The translations under genes were made by a program, and so were the position numbers. A model generated the notes under the pieces. It saw only the letters and a program-made list of their open reading frames with translations. It was not told the DNA's origin and did not search any database. From Neofusicoccum parvum (lineage: Eukaryota; Ascomycota; Dothideomycetes; Botryosphaeriales; Botryosphaeriaceae), in assembly GCA_020912385.1 (NCBI GenBank), contig CP087207.1, positions 3,100,001 through 3,164,000 of the forward strand: a DNA stretch of 64,000 nucleotides, in the 5' to 3' direction. Positions 10,857-23,809 of the stretch are shown in pieces (the stretch's first letter is position 1; every line of letters starts with the position of its first letter).

Positions 10857-12053
10857 GATGCGTGTACATTAGCATGGCTGAGCATCAGGCATCTTGCTTC
10901 TGTTCCAGAACATGAAATCCAGGCCCTTGCATTCTCCTTCTTTTGTGACCAGATTGATGTCTCGACTGCACGAGGGGAAGCGCGTACGTGCTACTCTTTT
11001 AGCTTCTGGCCATGGTGGAGACCGTTGCTCGTGTTATCAAACGCTGTCTTTTGCACACTGCCCACTCTCCGGCTCTACGTGACTTAGCCCGTAAACAATG
11101 CGCCTAAGCCGCCTAAAAATGGTAGTGGATGGATCGCAAAGTGGAAGGTACCGCTCTTTTGTCCTCGCATTCTTGCGTGTTGTCGTATTCGTGTCGATCT
11201 GGGTCGGCGAAAGGCGCACCAGGGCCGCGTAGCACTACTCCGACGGGTTCGAGTTGAGCAACGAGCCCCAGGAGGCGCAGGGGAACATGTTCGAGCATAG
11301 ATCTGGTCCCTGAATCTGGCTCGGCGGAGCGGCGCAGTCGCAAGCGCTGATCCGTGGCCAGGCCCTGGAAATGCACAGATTCCGGTTTCTGAGGCCGCGA
11401 CTCCGCCCCGTTCTGGCGGCGACAAGCCGCAGGGCGCGCAGCCAGAATTGCGTATGCGACTGCGGCAGCGTGAGGCAGGCAGTCGGACAGCGCTGGCGGG
11501 GGGGTTTCGTCGTTCTTGCGAGGCCGTGGCGGGCGTCGCTGGCGATGGTGTTTCCTGGGCGCTCGGCGGGTCGTGGCGCTCCGCGGCGAAGCGTGAAGCT
11601 TGGCCCGACCGCGTGGGGCTTGAGAGTGACGTCACGTGCTTAAGCATGGATTCCCCATGATGCAAGCTACGCCTCAGGGCCTCAGGCTGATTTACAAAAG
11701 CCCCGTCCGCCCAGCCTGCACGCTCCTGTTGTGCGACTCCGGAGCTTCCTCAGCCTTGACGTGTGCCGCGGACGGGCTTGCTGGACACCTGATTACCTGA
11801 CCTCGCCCCCGCAATGCCGCGCCTTTCGCACGAGCGGTAGAAACGCCCCAGCATTCCCCGATTCCTGACTATTCCGCCGCGCCATTGCCCGCCATAGCCG
11901 GAGGACACGGAGTCGGGACTCTAGGGCTTCCGAGCCTCGAATCGCCATTACATCACCGCCCGCGCTCTCCGTCGCTCAAGGAGCCTCACCTCAACCCCCG
12001 TAGCGCCCGGCGCGTACCCGCAAGCTCCTGTTCCCCGGTCGAGACGCGTCACC
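10857..12053. other. Intergenic
   Basis: About 1.2 kb between two plus-strand genes. The first 250 bases are AT-richer (3' UTR-like); the rest is GC-rich with overlapping open frames on both strands that show no family features. The last ~120 bases before 12054 are C-rich and leader-like. A cacgtg core lies at about 11634-11639. No RNA gene or repeat recognised. Confidence 0.5.
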
Positions 12054-14093
12054 ATGGCGAACGCACAGCTTCACGACGCTCTAAAATGCCTGCGCCCCAA
12101 AGACTTCGTCTCCGACGTCCCCGCCGATGACCTCGAGACCTTCATGCGCGACATCTTCGCAAATGGCGAGATCATTGTCCACTCCGTTCCTCAGCCGCTG
12201 GGCGGCACCGACTTCCTCGAATCCAAACGCAAGCGGACAGACGTCAACGGTGCTCACAACGCCTCGGAAATGACCATATCGGACGCTCGCGCTCCGCCTT
12301 TCGACCCGTCGTTCGAGGAACTGCAGAAGTCGTGGGGGAAGCCCATGAAGCAGAGCAACAATCCGCTATCTGTTTCGGTGTTCAAGATGGCCGGCGCGGA
12401 CAGGTACGGCTCGTGGTTTGCAAGGCGAAGCGTGCACGAGGGCCTCGGGTTCACAAAGTGGAAGAAGGCGTTACAGCGCGAGTTTGCTGAGAGCTTGGCC
12501 GTACAAGGCGGCCCTGGCGTGGGCAGCATCAGAGGCATTGGCGGAGACAAGCGGCTGGAGAAAAAGGTGGTCGACGGCGTCGGAAAGTTGGAAGGTATGT
12601 TCGTTCGAGACGATAGATGCGTCAGCGCGAATGCTAATTGACGGTTGCTCGTGAAAGTGCTTCAATTGTCGGCAAAGTTCCCGGCACCCACTGCCCCTCG
12701 CGAGTTTGTTACCATGCTTCTTACCTCCGACCATGCCCTGAGTGAGAAATCCAAGCCACATCTTGACGGGCAAGCTGCAGCGAAAGAGATACCCAGGCAT
12801 TACATGATTGTGTCCATTCCATGCGAACACCCAGAAGCACCTATCCGAGATGGTCTTGTGCGCGGTAATTACGAGTCCATTGAAATGATTCGAGAGATAC
12901 CCCTTGTGCCTGCGAAGTCAAGAGAGGAGGGAAGTATAGAGAGAAAGGAGGACGCCAGCCCAGACGACCCAGAAACCAATCCAGTCGAGTGGATCATGAT
13001 TACCCGAAGTGATCCAGGTGGTGGCATACCGAGATTTCTGATCGACCGTGGAACCCCAGGCTCTATCGTGGCAGACACAAGTAAATTCCTGAACTGGGCC
13101 TGCGCCATGGAGGATATTCCTGACCCAGAAGAGGATGAGTACAAGCAGCCTTCATTACAGACGGATCATGAGTCGCTCGCGGCAGCAGAAGAAGAGGCAC
13201 AGCCTCGAACCAGTTTCTCCGCAGCATCGCGGGATGTGCAACTTGCTGGTGTTGGTACCAGCATCGCAGATCTGCCTCTCACCGATCCCTCTGCTGGCCA
13301 GGATGGCAACGGCCTATTCTCATCCTTCACGAATGCTGTCGGGAACGGTATCCAAAACTACGCTCCTCAATCCGTTGCCTCTTATCTCCAACCTACCTCT
13401 CGAGGCTCCTCGCCGTTCTCCGAATCCGACGAGCACAGCGAAACGTCGAGCCTCCGATCTTTCGCATCCGCAGAGCAGTGGGCCACCGCCGAGGACGGCA
13501 CCGGCGAGGAGACCCCTCCTGCACTACCGCCCAGGCACAAGTCATCTGAGAGCCTAAGCAGCACCGTCACGAAGAGTCAGGCAAATCAGGAACGGTACGA
13601 AAAAGAGTTGTCGAAGATCGACTCGAAACGAGCTCAGTTGGACGACAAGATGCGGAAGACCCGAGAGAGGGAGGAAGCGCGTACGCAGCAGAACACCGAA
13701 CGCGAAGAGCGTGAAAAGCGCAAAGCTGTGGAGAGATATGAGCGCGAGATGGCGAAGCTCGAGGCGAAGCGCGAGAAGGAAGCTCGCAAGCTGGAGCAGC
13801 GGAAGAAGAAGGAAGAGGAGAAGAACACCACCACCCGCTTGCAGCGCGAGCGTGACGAGTTCAAGTTCCGTGCGGAGATGGCGGAGCGTGAGAACAGGCT
13901 GCTCAAGGAGCAGGTGGGCGAGCTGCAGCAGCAGAACACGCTGCTTGTACAGCGGATCGGCAAGACAGAGCAGGGACAGCAGGCGCTGAAAGCGATCAGC
14001 GACGAGCTGAGCAGGGGAAGGAGCGGGAGTACGGCGTCGAGTTCCAAGAGTAAGAACAGCAAGAAGAGTGCCGAGTCAAAGAATACTGTCTAG
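12054..14093 (+). CDS. DUF3074 (START-like fold) protein with C-terminal coiled coil
   Basis: Two exons, 12054-12594 and 12658-14093, joined through a gtatgt...gaaag intron, give 658 aa. The N-terminal ~370 residues match the fungal DUF3074 family as I remember it: WFARRSVHEGLGFTKWK, a GPGVGSIRGIGG loop, FPAPTAPREFV immediately after the splice, RGNYESIEMIREIP, and NPVEWIMITRSDPGGGIPRF followed by RGTPGSIVADTSKFLNWA. These belong to a START-like superfamily that may bind lipid or another hydrophobic ligand (family-level knowledge; ligand unknown). Residues ~370-480 are Ser-rich and likely disordered. About 485-625 form a long Arg/Glu/Lys coiled coil (EREEREKRKAVERYEREMAKLE), and the tail is Ser/Lys-rich. 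No membrane segment is seen. The splice restores the frame exactly (G|TG = Val). Confidence 0.88.
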
Positions 14094-17000
14094 ACGGGCA
14101 GTACATCGGTCTCTTCGGTCTATTTTCCTTGCCGTTTTCGCATCTGATTTTGCTGTGCATCGAGCGCTGGCGGGACGGCGGCTGGGAGATGGTTGCTCTA
14201 TTTGCATATGATTCACCATTGTCTTTACTACATTCATACCATCATTAATTGAGCGGCAAAGGACATTTGGAATACCAGGCGGGTTGGGGTTACATCGGTG
14301 GGGCATAGACAATACATACTCTACACGTGCAGAACGGCCGACTTGAAGTTTCTCTTGGGAACAAGACCAGGTACAGGTAAATTGCACTCCACATGCCATG
14401 AGTTGCATGGAGTCGTGGGCTCAGGATGCTTCCGACAGAAGTCGCCACGGCAATGCCGTGCCACCGACTCCACTCGGAGATTTCATCTACGTGGAAAGAG
14501 CACACAACTGGCGTCAGACACGCGCAGGACGGAAGCCTCATTTCCGAGAGCCAATATTCTGCTCTCAGGAGTGAGGTGGAAGACAGTGCAAGCCTTGCAC
14601 ACCACGCCATACCTGCATGTCCTGTTCTCTCCCTCGCCCCCACCTTCCCTCTCTCACAAGTCATGTTCAGCCTGCCCCGAAACAGTCGTCTTTGAGCGCT
14701 CCAGCGACATGCATGGCGGCGATACTACGGCGCGTTACTACCGCCACGAAACACCCCCTTTTTCTTGGTATCCCACCCTTGGGGAAGGTGTGAGGATGTC
14801 ACGGATGCTCGCTGCTTTTTCCCTCCCTCTTCACTTCGGGTTCTCCACCTGTTGATACGTGCGTGCTTGACGAGTCGGACGAGCACGGCACCAAGCCCTC
14901 GTTGACGCGGCATGATGTCCTCTTGCCGCCCTGCTAAACCAGGCGAAGAAGGGCAGGTCTTGCGTTACACGTAGCTGTCGTAGCGTCCAGTACGAAAAGT
15001 ATGCTTTTAAGCTTCTTTATTGCGTCGTCATATGCTTTATATTTAGGCGAACAAGGTTCACAAAACGCCCTCTGACACGTGAAAAAGAACAGGCAGAAGA
15101 AGGCGAGCAAGCAGCAGGCTGACGGATGAGCAGGAACCAGTGTCGAGCGCAAGCAAAAAAGCGAAACCTCCCCCCAGCTCTACCAACGGCGCTTGAAGAA
15201 ACTAAGGCAGCTTGCCCCCGGCTAGCGGGGAGCACCCTGCATGAGGCAAACGGGAAGCTCGGCGACGCCGTGGACTCGGGCTGGCGCGCTCCATCGGATG
15301 ATGACAGTCTGCGACAGCCGACTCCGAGGAAAACGGAAAGGCTGGCTGCTGCTGAGGGCGCGGCTGAGGTGGAGGACAAGTGTAGGCGAGGCCGACGACC
15401 AGGTGTACCTGGCCTGTCGCGCTGCAGATCCGGGCGCCTGGAGCGAAAGACGACCGCCCAGTTTCCAACACTAGTCCAGTTCGTGGAGCAGCGCAGCGGG
15501 CAAGACAGCCGCCGCGCGACCCTTCCCAGGCCCCTCTCTCGGCGCCGGCCCGCTGATTGCGTGTTACGTACTAACGTCGTTGGTGTCCTTTTGGGCTCCT
15601 ATAGCAGCCGGTGCAGCCCACTTGCCGCAAAGCCTCCAGGATGTGCTTCCGCCGCCGCCCACGCCACTTAAGCGCGCTTCCCTTTTTTATTTCTCCTTCT
15701 CGCGCGGGTGGAGCACAGCGCTTGCGGATGCTCGGCGGAAACGGGTACCCGCACACGCGCGCGCCGGGGAACAAGAAAAAGCCCAGCGCGTGGATCAGGA
15801 GACGGGGCCTAGAAGCTCGCTGCGGTTCATGCTCTACCCCGATTTTCCCTCCGTTTCCGCGCAAAGCGAGGTTGCGCAAGCGTCGTCGATGAATCAGGTC
15901 GTCAATCGCGCCGTCGCGGCCTGCCATTGGGCCCCTCGCATTCGCTCTGGAATTACCGATCGTCACCATCTTCCCTTCCCAAACACAGCGCCCCAGTCGC
16001 GGCGGCGGGACGACATATCGCAGGGCATGCAGCATGCTCGATCCGGCCATGTCACAATTTCCTTCCTCATCTCCGCGTCGGTGTCTCTTCCTACGGCCTG
16101 ACTCTGTTCTCTCACTCGGCCCTCGCCCGCTTTCAATGCCCGCAAGCACGCAGACACAGCAAGGCAATTAAAGTTTTCGACAGAACAGCCGCAGGTCAGG
16201 ATCGGGACACACGCGGCATGCATCGTTCGTCTCGTCACGCTGCATCCCCGTCTTCCCGTTGCAGTAGTCCCGCAGCAAGCCACATCTCACATCACAGACG
16301 GAAGGATAGAACAGGAACCTGCATTTCTGCAGTGCGCATCGTCATCTTCGTCGTCCACTCGACGTGCTCCGCCCGCGGTTGGCCGGCCCCCGCTGCTTTC
16401 CCTGCCTCACGTATGTATCTGTACATCTTCGAAGCACAGATGTCTCGCATTGCCGGTGCGCTGCGGGAGCGGATCCGGAGCGCCTGCAGGAGTCAGCCCG
16501 AGCAGAAAAGACCAGCCCAGAAGAAACGCCCCGTCCAACATCATCGCCGTGAGATCGCGCCACTGCTGCGCACCAGCGTGCCCTGATCGACGTCCCTAGA
16601 GCGACGAAAGGGCATGCATCCCCGGTCCCGTTGCTGCAAGTGAGTTGATGTGTGAAAAGAGCGGGAGGAAGTGCAAGGCAGATGTGTCGCGCATATCGGC
16701 ACGTACATTACTAGACATGTAGCTAGCTATACACGGCTAAAGGGCTCGCGCTATGCGCTTCCCCGAGAGCACTGGTCCCAGCCGGGCCGTCCACGCTCGG
16801 GACCCAAACGACTGCCCAGGCGCCCAGAAAGATGCCCAAAGAGATGGTGCCGGAAGCGCGGGGACGGACGGGGCACACGAAAACGGCGGCTGGATTGCCC
16901 CGAGCGCAAGGATGGACCGGGGATAAAAAGGTCAAGAAAGATGACGGCGCAGAATAGAAACCTTAGTGTGAGACCGGGCCAGGAGAACGCCGTCCGTCTT

Positions 17001-19652
17001 ATCGTTTTGCTCGTGGCGCGCCCGTGGTGCTGGGCGCGAGATCCAATCGCTGGGGATGCGACATGGGGCAGAGGGAAGCGGCGTCCGAAGCGAGTCCCTA
17101 GCCTCGCGGGTTTCGCGTGTGCTGCCTTGCCCGAGCTCTTTGCCGCGGCGCCGGGCCCGCGTCCGTGTGGTGGACATGTATGGCTCTGCCACCCCCGGCC
17201 TCTCAGCGCGGGTGTGGCGCAACGCCGGAGGCTGTCGCTTCTGCGGCAGCCTGGAGAATTTTGGGAAATCGCGCGCGCCGCAGTGGGACTCGCCCTGAAG
17301 GAGAGATGGCAGCTGTCGTGGTGGGTTGGAGGCAGTTCCAATCGAGATGGATTTTGTGGGCCCGCCCGTAGCTACTTCCGGTCCACGGCCAGGGGCCAGA
17401 TGCTGGTGGTGTGAAAAGGGGACGTGGAAGACGGACCAGAGGGAAAAAAGGATACATCGCAGCTACCAGGACCCATCTTCGAGTCATTTGTGGCTTACAT
17501 GATTGAGTCCGCTACGCTCTAGGTCCTTCAGCTCTCCAGCTTATCATTCAGCTTGTGGAGTCGATTCTTCGTGGGTTCTTGGACTTTCAAAGCTGTGCGG
17601 CGATCTCGGGTCCAGCGGCTTCCGCGGATTCATTCTGTGTTGAGAGCCCTCGGCGCCGTATGTAGTGCAATCTGAACGCCATGTTGTGTACCCCGGGTTG
17701 TCGTGGAGCCCTTGCGTGTATTCAAATGGCCCCTTGGACGGCCCCTCCCTCGAATGCTCCAATGCTGTCAATTCAGCGTGCCGATTGGTCTTGTTCTATA
17801 TCCACGTCAGTGATTGGATCTGAAGAACGGTAGCGTGCTCGAGGCTCCTGGCAGCTGTGGTGTGGAGGGCTGATCGTCCGGAAACACCATCTCAACGTGG
17901 ACATCGCGGGCGATGGTTACACGGATAAATATGCGGGTGTGGTCTGACCTGCCACTTCTGGAAGGTGTGAGAGCTGGAGGACGAACAGTGCAGTGGTGAG
18001 GCGTCTGAGAGGAAAGCTCCTGCATTCATTTGCTTCCTCAAGGCCAGGCACGAGCTCACGCATCCTTGGGCAGTCTGCTGTGCCGCCAGCGCCCAAAAGC
18101 TGAGTTGAGACCTGTGCCACAGCATATCTGCTATATTGCCACGGCCTATGCCAGAATCACGGTCCAGTCGATAGCGATTTTCATGTGAAAATGAAATGCG
18201 TAAGCTCGCGCTTATCAGGTATCTTGAAACGGCTGCCAGGCCGCATTGCCGGTCATTGGAGAGAACTCGACAAGTCCACACTACAAGAATGGAAAATAGG
18301 AAAAACGCTGACTCTTCGTCTTACGAAGACATTCATCCGAACAGCACAGCAAATGAGAGATGACTTTGTGATATCAAGGAATGTACGCGTGGTGTCAGAA
18401 ACTAGCTGCCACCGCTGGAAAGGAAATGGTCAGGAAATGGCGAGTATTTGAGCACTCGAAAACAGAAACGTGCACCTCACGACGCAAGTCTGAGCTCGCA
18501 ATGAAGGAATGTTGAGCGGCCCAACGTCGTATTTGACGGAAGGAAAAGGAAGATGAAAGTTCGGCAGGAGAGCCGTGCTGTATACCTCATTTTTTTTCAC
18601 CGGTGAGCTGGACGACGCCTGACGTCAACGCAGCAAAGTAAAACGCCAGCAACGCATCCGTGGTGAACACGTCAAGCGGAGCACTGCTGAGAAGGTGTTG
18701 TTTCGCGTCAGGCACCGTCGTGTTCTGTCGGAAGTTTCCCGTCAGTCGCGAACAATGACGACTTCCAAGCCGCGCTCCGGCTGTTTCCTCCTCATGTGGA
18801 AGCGTCCTCGTCGGCGTGTGACCTCATCGCCGTCACCGCTCCGCAGCCAGCACAGCGCTCCACTGGCAGTCCACCGCAGCATCGTCAACTGTGGCCGCGA
18901 GCGGCAAGAGCAGCGCAGAGGAGGTTTTCGGGCTCTGGATGATCTGAAACATGCATCTGTGCCCGTCGGCGAGATGAGTCACACCTGCAGCGGTGAGAGT
19001 GGCGCACGCAGCCTTGACTCCGCCGCCGATCATGAAACGGTCTCTCGGTGAGGCCGTAGCCGAAAGCTTGAACTGCCCGGTCACGATGGCAGCAATGCAG
19101 GCCATCGTCGGATCGAGCAGCTGGCAGGGACAGGCCGGAGAGGCGGAGGGCGGTGCAGCGCGGGTTGCGTCGGACTTCGGCGCGCCAGTTGATCCCCCTC
19201 TTCCTCCGCCGCAGCTGCGAGGCCATCCCTGCTGAGCTGAGGACAGGCTGGAAGCGGCAAGACGCGCTGCAAGCCGCTGCAAGGACTCGAGCCCCGGCCG
19301 GACCGAGCGTGTGTCGGAGAGGGCTGGTGGCCGCCGGCATCGATTTGCAGGCGTCGGCCAGCGCGCTGCTGAATGACGACGGGGAGCGCGGGCACAGCGA
19401 GGCGCAGTCGGCGATCGCGTCGCCGTGCAGCTCATGAAACGGCAACGGCACGAAACACCTCATGGATGGATAGGATAGCTATCGATAACGCCGCGGCTAT
19501 GGGTCGCCGCGATAGGCAAATCTGGGGCGGGCCTGCGCTACACCACACAAGCCCGGCGAAACACTAGCAGCGCGCAGAGGCGAGACCGCGTAGTCAGCGC
19601 GGCGCGGAACACGCGGAGCGCGGGTCTGAGTCTGAGTCTGCGTCGGCCGGCT

Positions 19653-19693
19653 CCAGCACCAGCACCAGCACCAGCACCAGCACCAGCACCAGA
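19653..19693. repeat. Hexanucleotide microsatellite (CCAGCA)n
   Basis: Nearly seven perfect tandem copies of CCAGCA, preceded at about 19626-19640 by a shorter gtctga tandem. It lies outside any supported gene. Confidence 0.95.
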
Positions 19694-20730
19694 CAGGGAG
19701 CAGGGCGGCGCGAGATGGATGCACAAGGCGACGCCGAGATCTACGCGCCACTGTAACGCTACCGGGGAGGGCAGCACAGCCTCACGCCCGCGCCAACGCT
19801 CCAGTCCGCCAGCCCTCACGCCGGCATGGGGCCATGGAGGGCGGCCGGTGGGTGTGTGGACTGCCGCATTGCTGATTACTGCCGCTGCTGCCCGAGCAAG
19901 CGGCCGAGGCTGCACCTCAACGGCGCGCGCCTGCCACCTGCACCGCCGCCTCGCGCTCAACGCTACCGCGTACCGCCACGGCGCCTCCAGGCCCCGTCGT
20001 CATCGCCGCGCGCGCGCATGAACGTCGCCTGCACAAGCGCGGTCATGCGATGCCTCAGCAGCCGCCGTGCTACTTGTATTCCTGCTGGCAGGCCTTTCCC
20101 AGCATCACATGGCAGCGCTGTCTGAGATTGCCCGGTTCGGCGGCCGTCCAGTGCCGGCTCGCCCCCCGGTCTCTGCGCGCTGATTGGGCCGCGCGCCTGA
20201 CACCATCTTTTAGCAGCGAGGCACGACAACCTGTCGTCTTGCACTGCCAGCGGCGCTGACGGCCTCCACACGACCCTGACGGCCAGATGCAGCGAGACAG
20301 GCCGAGCGTGCACGCCGAGCTAGGCCATCGTCTTCCCCGAAGCAGCAGTTTGCGCCGCTCGGTTGTGCAGGATCAGCTCCCGGCGACATGGGAAATCTTC
20401 TGGAAGGGCAGCCCCCAGTGCCTCCCCGTGCCCCCATCGCCGCCTGCGCGCGATGTTGCAGAGCGCCAGCAGCGTGAACCCGGGCTTGGATCCTCGCGCC
20501 GGGGCCGGCATCCCTTGACGCTGCAGAAGGCCTCGTAAGTGCGCGCGTTCCGTTTCAGGGCCGGCGCGCGCCCTCTCCAGATGCTTTGCGCCTCGCGGCC
20601 GCGGCTCCTGTCTGAGCAGTGGAGAGCATTCGTAAAGGCTGCGCTGGCAGTGGGCCAGGCGTGTCTCGTCGCCGCCGCCACGGCACCCCGGGGCGTGCTG
20701 GGCAGCGCGCGCAATTTCGTGCATTGCGAA

Positions 20731-20752
20731 CAGGCGCAGGCGCAGGCGCAGG
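20731..20752. repeat. Short tandem repeat (CAGGCG)n
   Basis: About 3.7 copies of CAGGCG in the gene-free interval upstream of the 21191 gene. Confidence 0.85.
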
Positions 20753-21190
20753 AAACGCGCATGCAGCGGCCGCGCGGGAGAGCTGGAGCTGGCGCTGGGT
20801 CCTGCCACCTGCTGCTAGCCCGAGTCCTGCAGCTGCACGATTGAGCAAAGTCTGATGGCATGCAAGCCTTGCCGAAAGCGCTGCACGCACCCAGCCCCAG
20901 CCAGCGCGATGGCCACCGCCGCCGACCTGCCGGCGGCCACTCCACCAGATCCACCCGCGACTTAAAGGAAAAGCCCACCCCGCCGCTAGCCCTTCCCTAC
21001 CCTCCACCTCTCGCCCCCTCAACCCCCCCTCCCATTCGTCGGTCTCTCTCCCTCAAGACAATCAGGCGTGCTAACCACTTCCCTCGCTGGGACCGCCAGA
21101 GACCTATTCTTTTTTATTTCGTTTTCCGCTTTCACTTAACGCTGTCCCATAATCCGTCGCATCTTTCCCGTTTTACTCTCCCCCGCCGCA

Positions 21191-22237
21191 ATGCCCATAT
21201 CATTACTGCCCGCGTCCGCGGCTGCCTTCGCGCCGCGCAGCGCGCCGACGGTCGTGCTGAACTCCAAGGTCGAGCCGTGGTTGACGCAGACGCTGAAGCG
21301 CATAAACCGCATAAAGCGCCCGCTCAACAGCGTGCCGCAGCACTTCCGCTGCCTTACTGAGACGCTCTCGGGCCCGCAGGCCATCTGGTCGCTGTGCTCC
21401 ATCATGCTCCCCAAGGCGCCCGACGCCGAGCTGCGCAGGGACGCCGACCCGCTGGTGGAGGCCATGTTCAACTACCAGCTGATCCACATCGAGGCCTACG
21501 TCGTGCACGTCGACATGGTGTCGCAACATGAGGTGGCTTTCAAGCTCACGCAGGACACCATCGACGCGCTGGTCGAATACCACAAGGATATCTACTCGGT
21601 CGATGTGGCAGCAAACACCTGGTCTTGGGCTGAGAAGGAGGTTCAGTTGAAAAAGTTGCAGGAGGAATTCATCCAGGCCGTCAACCGCTATGTCTACCGC
21701 ACTGGCGTGCGTGTCTTGGAAGGCCTTGAAGAGGACGGAGCTGGAGAGCTACTGGACGGCAGGTCGGAGGAGGTCAAGCACGCCATCATGGGATTGTTCC
21801 ACCCGCTGCTCCCGCCGCCGCCGAGGATTGTCGATGTTGTTCGCCCGCAGACCATTTTGCCGAGCTCGCCCTCTGGCCACTGGTGGCACTCTCCCCAGCA
21901 GGGACCCCCGGTTCACCCCGCGCCTGTTGAGTCTTGGAGGGTCGTCCCGTCGACACCCAGCCCGACAATCACCACCGGCGCCGAAAACCAGACCTTTTGG
22001 ACCACCATGGGCATGAACGACCTACAGCTGCCTTCGCCGACGCCGTCCTACAGCCAGCCGCTGTGCACGTCGAATCAGTACTACAGCCCGCCCCAGGCCA
22101 CGGCCCCGATGCCCGCCATCTCGTTCCCGAGCACGTTGATAAACCAGTGCGGACCGACGCCATCCATGCATGCTGGATTCGGAGGCTTTGGAATGGGCTA
22201 CAACGAGTTCACTCCTCAGTACGCGGCCGCCATGTAG
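21191..22237 (+). CDS. Hypothetical protein, helical N-terminal domain with Pro/Ser-rich tail
   Basis: Single-exon ORF of 348 aa; I do not recognise the family. The start ATG (cgcaATGCCC) follows a pyrimidine-rich leader. Residues ~20-215 look globular and mostly helical: KVEPWLTQTLKRINRIKRPLN, then an amphipathic stretch with FNYQLIHIEAYVVHVDMVSQ, followed by a charged helix WAEKEVQLKKLQEEFIQAVNRYVYR. Residues ~215-348 are Pro/Ser/Gly-rich with Tyr and Gln, probably disordered, as seen in many fungal regulators. No DNA-binding, catalytic, signal or membrane motif is visible. Codon use and the clean split between an ordered and a disordered half support real coding. It is preceded by the longest gene-free stretch in the window. 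Confidence 0.75.
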   Translation: MPISLLPASAAAFAPRSAPTVVLNSKVEPWLTQTLKRINRIKRPLNSVPQHFRCLTETLSGPQAIWSLCSIMLPKAPDAELRRDADPLVEAMFNYQLIHIEAYVVHVDMVSQHEVAFKLTQDTIDALVEYHKDIYSVDVAANTWSWAEKEVQLKKLQEEFIQAVNRYVYRTGVRVLEGLEEDGAGELLDGRSEEVKHAIMGLFHPLLPPPPRIVDVVRPQTILPSSPSGHWWHSPQQGPPVHPAPVESWRVVPSTPSPTITTGAENQTFWTTMGMNDLQLPSPTPSYSQPLCTSNQYYSPPQATAPMPAISFPSTLINQCGPTPSMHAGFGGFGMGYNEFTPQYAAAM

Positions 22238-23809
22238 CCTCCTCCAGCAAGGTCCGCTCTGACAACCACAGCTCGAGAAGCTGGTGATCTGGCCAATCAC
22301 AGGTTCTCCTCAAACCACCATCCACCTTTCTTCCGCAGGCTTATCCGGACAGCCGTTGCGATGAATTCAACGAGATGAGATGCGACTCTGTATGACTTGA
22401 TGTCCTCACGTCATAATCCACTCGGGGCACCATGGGACGGCGTTATGATCGATTTAGCGGATCCTTTCTCCTTCCTTTCCTTGGTACATTTTTCCCTTGA
22501 TATCCCTTTTGTGCTTTATGCTGTCATTTTAGCGAGCGTGTTTCTGTTTTCAATCCTTCCAGCATGTACACGCCAGCCGAGCCTGGTTTCCCTTTCTCTG
22601 TTTTTGCATCTCTGGGAGGTACGCATGTCCAGCATTTTAAAGACGGGTTTAAATGCCTCACGGCTATCGGGCGGGTACACTCGGTTCACCCATTTCCTTT
22701 TTTTCTTTTTAATGTCGTTAATGAGCGTCTTCTGCGTCGAGCAAGATTGGCCAGACCATCTTCCGGCACAGCAGCGTTCTAGCTGCCCACAACTGACATT
22801 GACTGTCAGCTGGACGAAGTGGAAGGCGGCGACAGCAAAACACATACTTCATCCGGCATGTTGTATAGTGTTTCCCGCGCTCCGGCGACGCGCGAGGACG
22901 GAGCGAGGAAGTCGGATGGGCGGAAAGGTCGCACTGCCTGTGGCAGACGACTCGGAGGAATGCGGCTCTCCGCTTGCGGACACGCCCGCTCTCCACGCCT
23001 CATTCCGACTGCCTTCCCGGCTTCGGGCCTCGCTGGGCGTGGACTGGTAGGCTCACCCCCCTACTCTCCAGCTAGTCTGGGGACTCTCACTGGCGCAGCG
23101 CGCAGGAGGAAGCGGGTGCTGGTTCCATAGGAGAGCTGTGCTCTCATTGCAGACAAGCGTTAAATCTAATAAAACACTTGAATATTGCAACCGCTGGTGC
23201 CGAGAAGACATGCATTGTGCGCGGTGACCGGGGTGCTGGCGTTATCGCCGCGGGTCTGGCGCTACCAGGTCTTGTGACAGCAGCGGACAGTAACGTCAGA
23301 GGGCGGGCACGGTGCTGGACCTCGACGGACGGGACGGCCATCGTCGCGGCGACGTGGTGCGCAGAACAGCGGGTCTGGAGAACTCACGCGCCCCGCATTA
23401 TTGTGACTTCGCCCTGCAGCACGCGCCCCGCTGCCGCAACGCACCGCACCGCACCGCACCGCACCGCTACCCTACCGCTAAGCCGCCGGCGAAACGAGCA
23501 GCTCGCTGTTTCAGCCGCAGCCGCATCCGCATCCGCAGCGAAAGGAGGCTCAGCGCGGCGTCGCAACCTCACAAAGACACTGCGGCCTTTGTTGCCTGTG
23601 CCTGTGCCCGTCGCCCACGCCCGCCGCCGCTCGCCGCTGCCGCTGCCGCCGCGGAGCCCTCGCTGCCTCACCGCCGACGCCGCCAGCACCAATGCGCCTC
23701 GTCTCGCGATGCCTCTGACCCTTCTGACGACGCCCGACCCTACTATCGACGCCTCTCCATCGCTCGAATAGCCGCGCCGTGCGCTGGCCGTGCCCACGCT
23801 TGCTGTGAC
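22238..23809. other. Intergenic
   Basis: Between the 21191 gene and the Vid24-domain gene. The first ~500 bases are T-rich (3' UTR-like); from about 23.2 kb the sequence becomes very C-rich with simple repeats, including (GCACC)5 at 23441-23465 and gccgcatccgcatccgca near 23520. The open frames here (for example 23178-23771) are low-complexity Arg/Ala/Pro and not credible. It probably includes a long 5' leader for the next gene. Confidence 0.5.
23441..23465. repeat. Pentanucleotide tandem repeat (GCACC)5
   Basis: Five perfect copies of GCACC in the presumed leader/promoter of the Vid24-domain gene. Confidence 0.9.

Larger units (their letters stand above)
14094..21190. other. Long gene-free interval (~7.1 kb)
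   Basis: No frame in this interval resembles a protein family or can be assembled by plausible splicing into one. Open frames of 100-250 codons around 15.1-17.4 kb and 18.8-21.0 kb overlap on both strands and are what GC-rich DNA gives by chance. 14.1-15.1 and 17.4-18.7 kb are closer to balanced composition. Hexanucleotide microsatellites lie at 19653-19693 and 20731-20752. The final ~200 bases before 21191 become pyrimidine-rich (cctccacctctcgccccctc, ctttcacttaacgctgtccc), like a leader. It could hold a long 5' UTR, regulatory DNA or non-coding transcripts. Confidence 0.5.

Noticed and set aside
15126..17414. Several 100-250-codon frames on both strands
   Set aside because: They overlap each other antisense, have no recognisable domain, no consistent splice partners and poor start contexts.
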